From: Dromaius novaehollandiae
Lineage: Eukaryota > Chordata > Aves > Casuariiformes > Dromaiidae
Direction of reading: 5' to 3'
NCBI RefSeq assembly: GCF_036370855.1
Contig: NC_088099.1
Span: 89,839,820-89,903,819 of the forward strand
Length of the DNA: 64,000 nucleotides
Positions 1 to 10,479 of the stretch are shown here, in pieces. A model generated the notes under the pieces. The model searched no databases and was not told where the DNA came from. It was given only the letters and a program-made list of their open reading frames with translations. Position 1 is the first letter of the stretch; every line of letters starts with the position of its first letter. Position numbers and translations under genes: made by a program.

Positions 1-3000
1 TAGGATGGAAGGAGACAGAGGGAAAAACTGAGCAGAGTTTCAGTGCACAGGGGATTGCTACTAGATTAGCTGCTGCTCTGAACCAATTCCCCCCCGCCCC
101 AACACCTTGAGTCTGTTTTCCTGTTTTCAAAGAGTGAGTCATGACAAAAATCAGCTAGCATATGAGAAGCTTTTCTTGTTTAGAAATCAAAATTAAGATA
201 TCTTTAATGCATATATTAGGGTGCATTATCTGAATGGTAGTTTATTTAACAGTGAAAGGATTAGCAAATACAGACTTGGAGGTAAATTTCTTTATGCACC
301 AATTGCTCCGTGCATAGTGTACGTTGTTTTACCAAAAGACATGGTTGGTCAATAAGAAGAAAAGCTACTTCTTTGTCTTGCAATGGTTGCGGCATTTGGG
401 AGTAGGAGAAAACTTACAGAGTAAGGGAGGAATTTTGCCTTCTCTGAAAACAGCAGTATGCCCTCACTGGAGACCTCTGTCTGGATGGCAGGTTGGGAAC
501 GGGACAGGGTTGTGAAAGCCTGCAGGACACAGGGAACCTGGAGGTTCCTGAAAGGAGGACAGATCTGGCTTGCATCAAAGGTGAGGGAAAGGAAATTGTT
601 CTGGGGACCCGCAGGGGACTGTGATGTTTTTGCAACCCATGAAACTTCTAAAAATTGCTGGACAAAAATCAGAATTGGTAGGAAAGATCGCCCTACAAAG
701 AGACTGTTGGCAATGGTAAGACATGTTTTAAACTGTTATATTCAATCCTGCTCACCCAGCTCATCTGAGTTTCCTTATGTAAAAGATTTCACTGTTCTAA
801 CGTATTATTTTGTTTTAGCCTTAGCTTTAGAGATTAGATACGTTTTGCTACCTCTTACGTGAACTCCCTTCAGAAAAGAGGTGGGGCGGTTCCAAAATTC
901 TGGCCATCTCAAGGTCCTATCACAGGTGTATAATCAGCCAAAGTGGGAGATACCATAACCAAATTGTGCTGATTGGGGGGAGGGGGAGGATAGCCTTTAT
1001 TAATTTATACCAACGAAAAGTCCATATAGCCATTGGTTCACGTACACACATTTAGGAAGTGAAATGAAAGTGAAATAAAGTTTTTGAAAAAAAAGTTGCA
1101 TCGTGATCATAATACCTCTCTCTACGGTATGTCCTTGGAACCTGTGCACACTGTCAACAGCATGTATCAGACATTTTTTCTTTGGTATCTCTGAGGATTT
1201 TAAAGTGGAAATTAATTAAAGCTTACACACATTTTCCCCTTGAGCTATTCAATATGTTTAAGTGGCATGATGGGGTACTATCCATTTTTCTGAAGCTGCT
1301 CATTAAATAACTCAATTTGGTTTAAACACACATCATATTTTTTTCATTCTAGCCATAATTTCTCTCCTTGACTGCCTAACCTTACCCCATCAAGAGACTC
1401 CGGCTTATGTAATTATAATTATCTCTCTGTCTCCAATAAAAGGACAATGCAAAAATATGAATGTACATTGATGTCAGGGTCCATGAACATAGAAAGTTGT
1501 ACTTTTTATGGATTTATCTCCAAGACAACTGCCAAGTTAAAATAGCTAGGGAATTCTATAGTACTATGACTCAAAAGAAAAAAAAAGAACAGTTTTTTAG
1601 AAAGTTTAAATTTCCCAAGTTAGACATTTTGTTATTTGATTATCTTAAAGAAAAGGTAGCATCACAAAACAGTCCAGATTAATCATAGGGTTAAAATGAA
1701 ATGTATTTTCAAAACTGAAGCCTTGATTAAGTAGTTTTGTGCTTATTATCAAGAATATGCCATTATGTTTGGTATTGTACATTATTTCATTTGAATCATA
1801 ACATTACATAGAACATACGTTAATATCTTAACGTGCTGGGTTAAGAGTATGTGTATTCATTTGAATATACTCATCAGCATATTCATTAACATCAAATCTT
1901 GATTCAGTGCGGGTCTGGCATTTCCCACATTTCTGCAAACATTCCGGACTCTGTTTTTCTGTTCGTGGGAGTGAACTGAAAAGTCTGTCCTGTCAGCTAT
2001 TTATCTTCAGTAAGATGATTGCTTCTGGATAACTATGGGTGAACTATCTGGCTGTCATTTTCTAGAGAGATGTCCTTGAATATGAGGCTGTTTAGTAAGA
2101 GTATGAGCAGTAGCTAGAGGGAAGGAGAATAGGTGAGGATAAACATACAAACAGAATGAAGGTCTTCCATCTGAAGATAATTGTTGTAGCCCTTCAATAA
2201 TAAGCTGGAGCTGTGAAGCAGCTGTGTGAAGTTTTTTATTATTATTATTTTAATGTGACTATTGCAATCAGGTACTACTCAAAGGGAATAAAGACATAGT
2301 CTGGATCTAGGCAAAGGTTATAGTGGTATACATAAAAAGGTTGTATAAAATACTGTTTCTCATATAAGACTTCATCACATCACAGAAGAAAAGATGTAAA
2401 GTTGTTAAATCCTGTGGGGCAGATTCTGACCATCTCAATGAAGAGAGAAACCTAGCAATGCCTGAAAAGACATGTACCTAGTTTCAACGCAGTGACTCAG
2501 AACATAAGATAACATATATAAGATATATACATATACATATAAGATAACATAAGACTCGTAGGCTCCTAGGCCTTGTCAAAAGAGAGGTAACTACCTCTGA
2601 GGAACAATTCAGAAGTCCTAACAGAAGCATCTCTCTCTCTTTGATGCATACCTCCATAGGGCTACTCAGTAGAGCTAATTAGGAAACATAATACACACCG
2701 ACTGGGAAGCCAACTGACGAGAGTCCCTTGTCTCTGGGTTGTCCTCTGCTTCTCAGTCCAGCTGGGATTCAGGACTCCTAATTCTCTTTAGAAGAGCAGC
2801 CTCTGCTAGCTCATGGGATAGAGTGGGTCACTTTTGGATCGCATGATGATTAGTGCATTTACACGAGAAAGAAAAACTCTTGGTTTTTACATCAAGAAAC
2901 TTTGGATTTTTAGGAACTTTACATCTTTATGGGGTGGATGAGGTAGCAGGAATGGGGAGGAAGGGCTGAATCCAGACTTCAGTTTTCCAGGATACCATTC

Positions 3001-5756
3001 TATATCCCTTATTAGAATAGCCAGGAAGAAGACCATTTTCCTGCTGAGATTTGCTGCTGTGCATGTAAGGATGCACAATTTATGTGGGTATGGGGAGCAA
3101 GCAAGGGGGTACATGGTTCTGTAAACTACTGATTAGGAGGATCTCAGATTATTGTCTTTACTACAGTTGCACTTTATTCAATTTTTCTTCAACAGAATAT
3201 GTTTAATCAATTCCCAGACTCCAGGATGACTCCTCATAGGGGAGGTCTTTCCCTCACCAATCTACAGTTTGAGACCTTCTCCTACATTTTATCCCTTTTT
3301 CCCCCTGTCTTTGGCCCAATAAATCTTACATTCTTTGATTTTTTCTACTTTTTGAAAGTTTTCTTTTTGCACATTTTCTTTCATTTTGGGAAATATCTTG
3401 CCTAGATATGTTATATCTCTAAGGAGACATGGTTTCCTCTAACACTCCTTAATCAAGTTCTGGTTAGGATGAGCTTTCAAGAAACAAATGAGGTGTGTGA
3501 GCTCAAAGGTGACCACTTGCTTGTTTGTGGTTTTTTTTTTTTTCCCAACTCTGCAAGCTTGGAAGAACTTTACAGTTGTTACTCACTGCTGTCTTGAACT
3601 TCTTGTTGAATATAAATTCCATTTTGGGAAGAAACTTCCATCATGGTAAAGCATTTAACTGTTCCAGTACCTATGGTTCTTTTCTCATACCTCTTGTGTG
3701 CCTTCAAATACCTTAGAATAATTTAGAAAATCCTCCAAAATACTGTTATTTTAGTTCTGTTGACATCTCATACACATGGGCATTGTTAAGGACAAGAACA
3801 GATGCAATACCTAGTGGATTTTAATCTTATTCTACAACATGAATCTACAAACCAAATTATGCTCAGGTACTTGTTATAAAAGAAGAAATGACATTGTTTT
3901 CTGACAACAGTCAATGATGTGTGCTTGTGGCTTCATACCCAAAGGGGAAACAGGAGGAAATCCTCTTCCTCCCAACTTTTGAAAAGATTAGCTGACACCC
4001 TATTGCCATTCCAAATGGAATTTTGCCTTTATCTGCCTCCAGGATTTTTTCAAGCTGTAGCCTTATGGCCTTTAATCAAATCACAAAGTGGCTTTTATTT
4101 TTGTTTTAATTTCATTGTGGTATGCACTCTGCATACCAAGTTTCAGACAAAAGTTAATTTGTATGGATAAGGAGTTTTATAGTAACTTCTATATTAAAGA
4201 CATTTATGTTAATACTGCAACTGTATAAGAAAATATAGACTTTTCATTGATTTTCAGAGCATTTCATTACCAATCTGCGTGCCAGAAGATGATAATGTCA
4301 GAGGCCCATCTGGGAAAAAACAACAATAAACTGCAAAATTATCTGCCATGTTCTATCTTTGAGGGGCCTGAATCTGTAACAGTTTTACACAATATAAATG
4401 GTACAGGGCATAACCAGTTCATTAGAAGATGCATTTTCTCCCCTCTTTATCTGGGTGGAATTTTTTGGACCATAAAGTCTTAATTATCCCAGAAAGAATC
4501 CTTAATACATAGAATTGTGAAAGGCAAATTCTATGCAGCTATCTCAGAGAAAGGTATGTCCTCTTGTAAATATTAAAAACCAAATGGCAGCACCCACTTG
4601 AATCTGAGCTGAACACATACATAGGCACACATACATAGGAAAGAGGGGCAGAAATGCAGTATTGCAAGAAAAATATGGTGTATTAATACATCTCCTCTTG
4701 TAATCTTGACTTTACTGCAGTTTAGAATTTGCCTGGAGATCAATCTATTTGGCATTTTTATTACCATTGTGCAAATGGAAAGAGAGGAAATGAACCATTT
4801 TCTGCTTTTATTTTCTGTGTAGAGCCATGCTTTAGTTTTCCATTTGGCTACAGTCTACCCTTCTTTTCTTTCTATTAATCACAAAATTGCTCACTTCTCA
4901 GTATCTTCGAGATGGTAATTATTAGTTATGGCAAGCTTCCGTTCTGTGTCCCTGGAAACTGTCCTACTGCAACACACAAACTACCAAGAGCTGAGCCGTT
5001 GTAAATAAAATCTGGTTTAAAGGGTCAGTTAATACACTGTAATGAAACACCCTATGGCGGTTCAGGAATGTTGAGTTACGGAACGTGCCTGCCTGGTAGA
5101 AGGTGTAAACAATTGTTATATTGCACATCCTTTACCTTATAAATATTTGGACTGAAGATTAAGGGACCTGAAGGTAAAAAGGAAACAAGAGAATGCATAT
5201 AATAGGATTGAGTGTTTTGGGACATGTTCAAGGTTAGAGCAGCATCCATATTTAGTTATTTTGATCTGTTCTGAGAGGAATGAAGTTTGAGCTTTTTTGT
5301 GTATATAAAATCATAATCCATCCCTTGTGCACCATGGCTGAAGCAGACGGAAAGCTTAACTGGGTGTGGTAAAATTGCTCTCTATCCATCTGGCCAAACC
5401 AAATGAATATTTTCCTTCCAGGCGTATTAAGAGAAATAAGCTAACAGCACTCAGTTTTTAATGCAGATGAAAATTATAAACTGATGGAGTTTTCCCCCAG
5501 AAAATGTATGTCTGGATTAAAAGATAAATTTTCAAAAAGTAATCCACAGAACAGTAATCATTCTTGAGTAGCAGTGTGTACTCACTGGCTTCTAACTGCA
5601 AAATTCCCTTCTTTTTATGCTCCAAATAGTAGTAATTTAGGAAGGGCCGGATGAGAGGGTTGTAGAAGGCATAAAAGCTTTAACAGAGATTTGTTGCTGT
5701 ATGGTTCAGTGCTGCATTTCAGACACAGACATACTTTTCTTGTCTTCAGAAATAAG
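1..5756. other. AT-rich unique non-coding DNA
   Basis: I see no gene here. Open frames are short (at most 134 codons, at 458-862), on both strands, and have no recognisable domain or family resemblance. Minor low-complexity patches include a run of about 13 T near 3530, an AT-rich patch at 2502-2554 in which ACATAAGATAACATA recurs in altered form, and two copies of CACATACATAGG near 4615-4640. No CpG island, promoter or convincing exon was found. The stretch is consistent with intergenic or intronic DNA. Confidence 0.6.
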
Positions 5757-6503
5757 CACAGAATCACAGAATAATTTCAGTTGGAAGGGGCCTCTGCAAG
5801 TCCATCACTGCTGCTCAGAGCAGGTCCAATTAGGGCAGTCGCTCAGGGCCACAGCCAGTCCAGGTTTGAAAATCACCAAGGATGGAGACTCCATAACCTC
5901 TCTAAGCATGTCCCAATGTTTGGCCACTGTCTTAGTGGATTTTTTTCCTTACATCTAATCGGAATTTCCCATGTTCCAGTTTGTGTCCTCTGCTTCTTGT
6001 CCTATCATTGTGCACCTTCAAGAAGAGTCTAGCTCCATCTTCCTTGTACTTTCCTGTACCATTAGTTGTTTGCAGACAGCAGTAAGATCGCTCTTCGGCC
6101 TTCTTTCAGCCATGTGCTCCAGCCCCCAACCACCTTCATGGCCTTTCTCCGGACTCACTCCAGTATGTCGAAGTCTCTCTTGTACTGGGGAGCCCAGAAC
6201 TGGACACAGCTCTCCAGATGTGGCCTCATCAACGCTGAGCAGAGGAGGAGGATCACCTCCCTCCACCTGCTGGCAATGCTCTGCCTAATGCAGCCCAGGA
6301 GACCATTGGCCTTCTTGGCCACAAGGGCACATTGTTGGCTCATGGTCAACTTGTTGCCCACCAGGACTCCCACGTCCTTCCCTCTACAGTGGCTTTCCAG
6401 TCAGTTGGCCCCCAGCTGGGTGCTAGGGGTTATTCCTCCCTCCCCAGGTTCAGGACTCTGCATTTCTCTTTGTTGAACTTCATGAGGTTCCTGCCAGCTC
6501 AAG
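5757..6503 (-). mobile_element. CR1 LINE, 5'-truncated, minus strand
   Basis: This is the 3' part of a CR1 non-LTR retrotransposon read from the minus strand. Its 3' end lies at 5757, where CACAGAATCACAGAATA is the complement of the CR1 terminal octamer repeat. It is followed by the typical CR1 3'UTR block (TTGGAAGGGGCCTCTGCAAG) and, from about 6100 upward, by the complement of the ORF2 C-terminus, including the text for Q-F-W-A-P-Q-Y. Similarity fades near 6503, just after the complement of the segment around TTGAACTTCATGAGGTTCC, so the copy is 5'-truncated, as most avian CR1 copies are. The frame is shifted in the region 6020-6155, so the copy is dead. I saw no clear target duplication, as is usual for CR1. 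Confidence 0.93.
6155..6373 (-). pseudogene. CR1 ORF2 C-terminal remnant (72 codons open)
   Basis: This is an open stretch inside the minus-strand CR1 and corresponds to the region of ORF2 downstream of the reverse-transcriptase core. Visible signatures are L-x-M-S-Q-Q-C-A-L-V-A-K-K-A-N-G near residues 9-25, [11 protein letters not shown] near 38-48 and [16 protein letters not shown] near 50-65. These are characteristic of CR1-family ORF2. The frame ends after D-F-D-I-L-E, where family members continue, and downstream pieces of the ORF2 end lie in another frame, so a frameshift or stop has broken it. The catalytic reverse-transcriptase motif and the endonuclease are absent, lost to 5' truncation. 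No function is expected. Confidence 0.88.
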
Positions 6504-9271
6504 AGTTTTGGAAGAAAGCACTAGAAATATCCAACACACTGTTACTGGCATCTCTTTATCATACTTTTTGTTAATAATAACCGCTTTCTGCTTGCAGACT
6601 TAAGCTGGGTATCCTGGAGTTGAATGTCTAGTTCTCATGCTTAGTTGTTTGTACACAGACCTGTTCAAAACCTATGTGTTCTATGCTTTGCTTTCCTTCC
6701 ATGTATGGCAATATAGCAATATGAAAAGAAATCCCAGACAACCACAAAAAGCTGAGGGTAATTTTTAATATACATATATAAAGAGAGAGAAAGACAGAGA
6801 GCACAAAATGCATATATTTTAAGTCATTTCTCAATAACAACAACAAAACTAGTTAAGGCGTGTAGATTAATTAACAAACACCACAGAAAACTTTCAAGCA
6901 AAAAAGTCTTTCTTCAGCCTCATCCAAGCAAATAGCCTTTATTAGAGTTAAATGAGTTTTTTTCCATCTTTTAGGTGAACAGTCATGAAATCCTATTGAA
7001 CAAAAAGAAAAAAAGAACAGAAAAAAGGTTCCCTATCTCAGAATGTTTTCCACTATCTTCCAATGAGGACTGGTATAGTTACCATTACATGATCTTTGTA
7101 TTAGACAAAGCTTTGAAGTCTTATTTTAAACTTATTTTGACTGACACCACCGAGATAGAAGACCTATCTGAAATATGCATGTGGAACATGCCAGAACAAG
7201 AAAATTAAAGTTGACTGGACTGCAATAAATCTGGTGCTTTCTTATTTTTGAATGTTTGACCTCAGTCTCTTGATTTTCTTCCTCTGTCATAAGTTTTGGT
7301 TTACTAGATAAGTGCACACACACATAGAAGAGCACTACATTATTTTACTTAATATTTCTGAATATCTAATACACTCAACTTTTAATGTTTTATTGGGAAC
7401 ATAAACACATGACAGCATATTAAAATATTATGCCCATAAAGGATACAAGAATTTATTCCAAACTGTGTACATTTTTATAGTTAAACTCAGCATTGATTGA
7501 TAAAAGATTCTGATAGTAGCTTTTTAGAACTAAAGAAATTGATAGTTGTTATTTATATCAGTGAATATCACCAACATTTTAGCTGCTTTTTTCAAAATGT
7601 TGCCTTAAAAAGAGTGTTTATGTCCCCATTTCTAACCTTAAAGAGACCTAGATCTAAAAGTTATATTCGAATTCAGGAACTCAAGCAACTTTATCTGAGG
7701 AATTAACTGTTGGACAATTGAATTTCCAGATTAGCTATCTTCCTTGGAGCAAATAAATTCAGTTTTATCTGTCTATTTTCAGTTATCTTGTTGTTTGTAT
7801 ACTCTTAACAATTAATGTCTTAAATTTCTATAGTTTCATTCCTGACATGGGTAGGAATCTTCTCTTTTCATATATTTTCATTATCAGTTACAGCTGGCTT
7901 ACAACATGGGGGAAGAAAGAAGCTGTAACATCAGACAAGGTCTCAAATTAGCTCCAATCCAATATTTACCTATTTTCTTGAATTGGGATTCAGAGTTAAA
8001 CACTTAAGTGATTAAAATAATGTGGTTTTACACATAACTTTTCACTTTATTGTCTGACTATCTGCAACATCTAATTGACCACGTCAGAAAAAATGAAAGT
8101 TCTGAAAAAGAAAGAAGGTAATGAGCATTTTTAAATTATTTTGGAAAATAAAATTGGCAAGCAGAAAGGTTACTCTTCAGATTCTTGTCACTAACAGACA
8201 GTAAAACAGTGCTAAAATTTACACTGTTAAAAAAAGAAGAAAAAATATAAAGGGAATGATGATGAGGGTTAGAGGTTTAGAAGTGAACAGAGGCAATAAA
8301 CATCAGGAAATATAAGGAGATAAATAAATCTGTTTGAGGGAGCACTTCACAGAGAAAAAGCTGGAGCTGGTGCAGGGTAGGACTTGGAAAGATTTGGAAA
8401 CAGCAAATGAAACCTATCTTCAGATCTAGGGAAGAAAAATAGCTGAAAGCCCTACTGCTGTAAGTTTCTCAATATGTAAGATGTGTCCTTCACTTTCCTG
8501 AACTGCTAGAGAGTTTCTGAACGAGCTCATGGAGCTAATCAGGCTTTTGCTTCATTGAACACACACGGCCAAAATTCCTTACAATCAACACAAACTTCCA
8601 TTTAGTTTAAGTGACGATACTTTACTTGTCGGTAGAACAAGTACATTTTCACTTTTTTCCATTGCACTTTGTCTTTCATTAAAGTTCCCTTCATTAAAAA
8701 AAGGAAAAGTATCATAAACCTTCCTCTCATTTTCATTATCTAGTCTCTACCATTAGACCATATTTTCACAAATATTGGATATGATGTATATTTGTACCTC
8801 AGAAACACTGAATATGATGATATATATGACATGTATGAAACTTGTTACGATGAAACAGGTACTCTGAAAGACATAATGTGTGGTAGGTTTTATTGACCTA
8901 TATTTTTATGATTTTAACTCTTGTCTCCCAAATAATACAGTTTTAATATCTAAAAGCAGATGTAACAAAGACACCTTGATTTTCTCTCTTTCTCTCTCAA
9001 GGATGGCTTAGCCCTTCTAGAAGTGTTAAAATTTAAATTACACAAAGATTCTGCATATTATATAGAAATATTGCAAGCTTTGACTTTTGTACTTGAAGAA
9101 GGAAGCTTGTTACCTTCAGGCAGGGTGGAGCAGAAGACCTGAACTTCCCAATAGTCAAGAAAAAGCTGTAGGTAGTCAAGTCAAACCACAAGAAAGAGGG
9201 ATCACTCATTGTGTAGCCAGTGTATCTGGATTCCAAGCCCGAATAAGGTCCTTGTAAAAGAAATTAGTGGC
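6504..9271. other. AT-rich unique non-coding DNA
   Basis: No gene was identified. An AG-rich patch lies at about 6778-6802. The open frames are short (up to 79 codons) and unremarkable. The last few bases (GTGGC, 9267-9271) are the left target-site duplication of the solo LTR that follows. Confidence 0.6.
9267..9271. repeat. Left target-site duplication of solo LTR (GTGGC)
   Basis: GTGGC immediately precedes the TGTGG start of the LTR and is repeated exactly at 10475-10479, directly after the terminal ACA. A perfect 5-bp duplication marks retroviral integration and fits families whose integrase makes 5-bp staggered cuts. One caution: the LTR itself begins T-GTGGC, so the 5-mer also occurs just inside the element. 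Confidence 0.8.
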
Positions 9272-9699
9272 TGTGGCGGACAGATGAGTGAACTTTTGCC
9301 TTAAACATTTCTTGGTACATAAGGTGCAAGCAAACCAAAACCCCGAACAAGCCATCTGTTCCCAGCGGAAACAGGACTGAGCTGCTGCGACCCCTGAAAT
9401 GGTCTCCCTGCGACCATTCGGGACACACCGAGCCTGCGCTGAACCGGACCACGATCGGGCAGAGACTTTGGGACCTGGACTGCAAATTACTGCTGCTTAG
9501 CACAACTTTTATAAAACTTGCTTAGCATAAGTAGCTAAATTTGCTGAAGCCTTAGGCCGCACTCCCTAGTTCAGTGAGAAAGGGCCCCAGAGCTGGTGCA
9601 GACTGGAAAGATAAGGGAGTTACAAGCAGTTTGCATTCCTATGCGTCACACTCCAGGAGGGAGGATGTCAAGGCTTTGAAATAAGGCCTGCTTGGGCGC

Positions 9700-9860
9700 C
9701 AGGACCCTGGGAAACAAAGCCTCCCCTCACTGCTGAAACAGTGTTAATTAGGGGGGGTCTGGATTATGTCCTCTTCTTCAGGACCTTGGAAGATAACACC
9801 TACTGTCACTGCTGGGGCAGTGCTAATTGCTGGAACAACACCTGTTGGTCAGGGCCCTGA
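9700..9860 (+). repeat. Degenerate tandem duplication in LTR U3
   Basis: Two units start at 9700 (CAGGACCCTGG) and 9779 (CAGGACCTTGG), and a partial third starts at 9850 (CAGGGCCCTGA). Each of the first two contains the shared core CACTGCTG...CAGTG.TAATT, at 9728-9749 and 9807-9828. The spacings are 79 and about 71 bp. Tandem U3 repeats are typical sites of enhancer elements in retroviral LTRs. The unit divergence shows that the duplication predates this insertion. Confidence 0.75.
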
Positions 9861-10050
9861 GAAAGAAGGGCAGAACCCGAGGAATCAAAACACATTTGTC
9901 AGCAGAAACCGCAACAGTAAAGATAAGGGAGAAAAACAGCCTGCCTGGGAACAACGATGAGACCCAATAGGGAGCAGGAGACCCCAAAGCCAAAAATTAC
10001 TATTGGTCTGAACTACCGCGTGAGGGGTGGGAAACTTAATTTGAAAAAGC

Positions 10051-10057
10051 TATAATT
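10051..10057 (+). promoter_or_regulatory. Candidate LTR TATA box (TATAATT)
   Basis: TATAATT lies about 320 bp before the AATAAA signal, in an otherwise GC-mixed part of the LTR, and is followed by a short spacer leading to CAGGGTCCCTCTTC, where transcription could begin. The position fits a U3/R promoter. The assignment is by position and consensus only. Confidence 0.4.
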
Positions 10058-10079
10058 GCCCAGGGATTTCTTTGTTCAG

Positions 10080-10224
10080 GGTCCCTCTTCAGAGGCACCC
10101 AACTCGAGCTGTAACTACTGCACGCATGTCATTATTTAATTTGCCTTGATTTGGCTCCAAACTTTTCAGCGGGAACCTAGGGTCGGACCCTGCTCGAGTT
10201 GTAATTACTGCACGCGCATCGCTA
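10080..10224 (+). repeat. About 90-bp tandem duplication around CTCGAG in LTR
   Basis: The text CTCGAGCTGTAACTACTG-CACGC at 10103-10125 recurs with two substitutions (CTCGAGTTGTAATTACTG-CACGC) at 10193-10215, offset by 90 bp. Looser similarity extends to the left (CAGGGTCCC near 10078 against CAGCGGGAACC near 10168) and to the right (GCATGTCATTATTTAATTT against GCATCGCTAAAATTT). It lies between the TATA-like box and the polyadenylation signal, so it may duplicate the start of the R region. Confidence 0.7.
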
Positions 10225-10284
10225 AAATTTACACCCAGGGTGAAGAGGACCAACGGGACGCCGCTGGATCCACGGGTGGTGATA

Positions 10285-10366
10285 TCTCTTTCTCTCTCCC
10301 CCTTTTCTCTCTCTCTCTTTCTCTCTCTCCTCCCCTTTGCCTTTCCCCACCTTTTCTCCCCACTCT
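10285..10366 (+). repeat. Polypyrimidine (CT-rich) tract in LTR
   Basis: About 80 bp of almost pure C and T (TCTCTTTCTCTC-type runs grading into CCCCTTTGCC) lie just upstream of the polyadenylation signal. Such tracts occur in the R/U5 part of several avian ERV LTRs. It may vary in length between copies by slippage. Confidence 0.8.
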
Positions 10367-10372
10367 GTGGAA

Positions 10373-10378
10373 AATAAA
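10373..10378 (+). terminator. LTR polyadenylation signal AATAAA
   Basis: A perfect AATAAA hexamer lies about 96 bp before the LTR end, followed by a T/G-containing stretch (GGTTGTACGATATTTG). It sets the orientation of the LTR as plus strand. Confidence 0.75.
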
Positions 10379-10474
10379 GTTAAAAGGTTGTACGATATTT
10401 GACCGGTTTTAGCGTCTTAATCTCGTCCTTGGGATCGTAACGAACCCCCCCGCCCCCGATATTGGATCGGGACA

Positions 10475-10479
10475 GTGGC
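10475..10479. repeat. Right target-site duplication of solo LTR (GTGGC)
   Basis: This is an exact copy of the 5 bp at 9267-9271 and directly follows the ACA end of the LTR. Confidence 0.8.

Larger units (their letters stand above)
9272..10474 (+). mobile_element. Solo LTR of an endogenous retrovirus (about 1.2 kb)
   Basis: This 1203-bp element starts TGTGGCGG and ends ATCGGGACA, giving the canonical TG...CA ends with a short TGT/ACA inverted repeat. It is flanked by a perfect 5-bp direct repeat (GTGGC). Inside, in order, are a U3-like part with tandem duplications (9700-9860), a TATA-like box (10051), a duplicated segment around CTCGAG (10103 and 10193), a long polypyrimidine tract (10285-10366) and an AATAAA signal (10373), followed by a U5-like GC-rich end. 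No internal region, primer-binding site or gag/pol/env sequence adjoins it, so this is a solo LTR left by LTR-LTR recombination. It is richer in GC and CpG than its surroundings. Retained CpGs and the intact duplication suggest a fairly recent insertion. The 5-bp duplication and great length suggest, without proving, an ERVL-like or related class; I cannot name the family. Confidence 0.9.

Noticed and set aside
458..862. 134-codon plus-strand frame
   Set aside because: No domain, compositionally random, and overlaps other frames. Frames of this size are expected by chance on six frames of 64 kb.
6066..6476. 136-codon plus-strand frame
   Set aside because: It is antisense to the minus-strand CR1 ORF2 remnant.
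10146..10412. 88-codon frame with Ser/Leu/Pro-rich tail
   Set aside because: It lies wholly inside the LTR, and the tail is the translated polypyrimidine tract.
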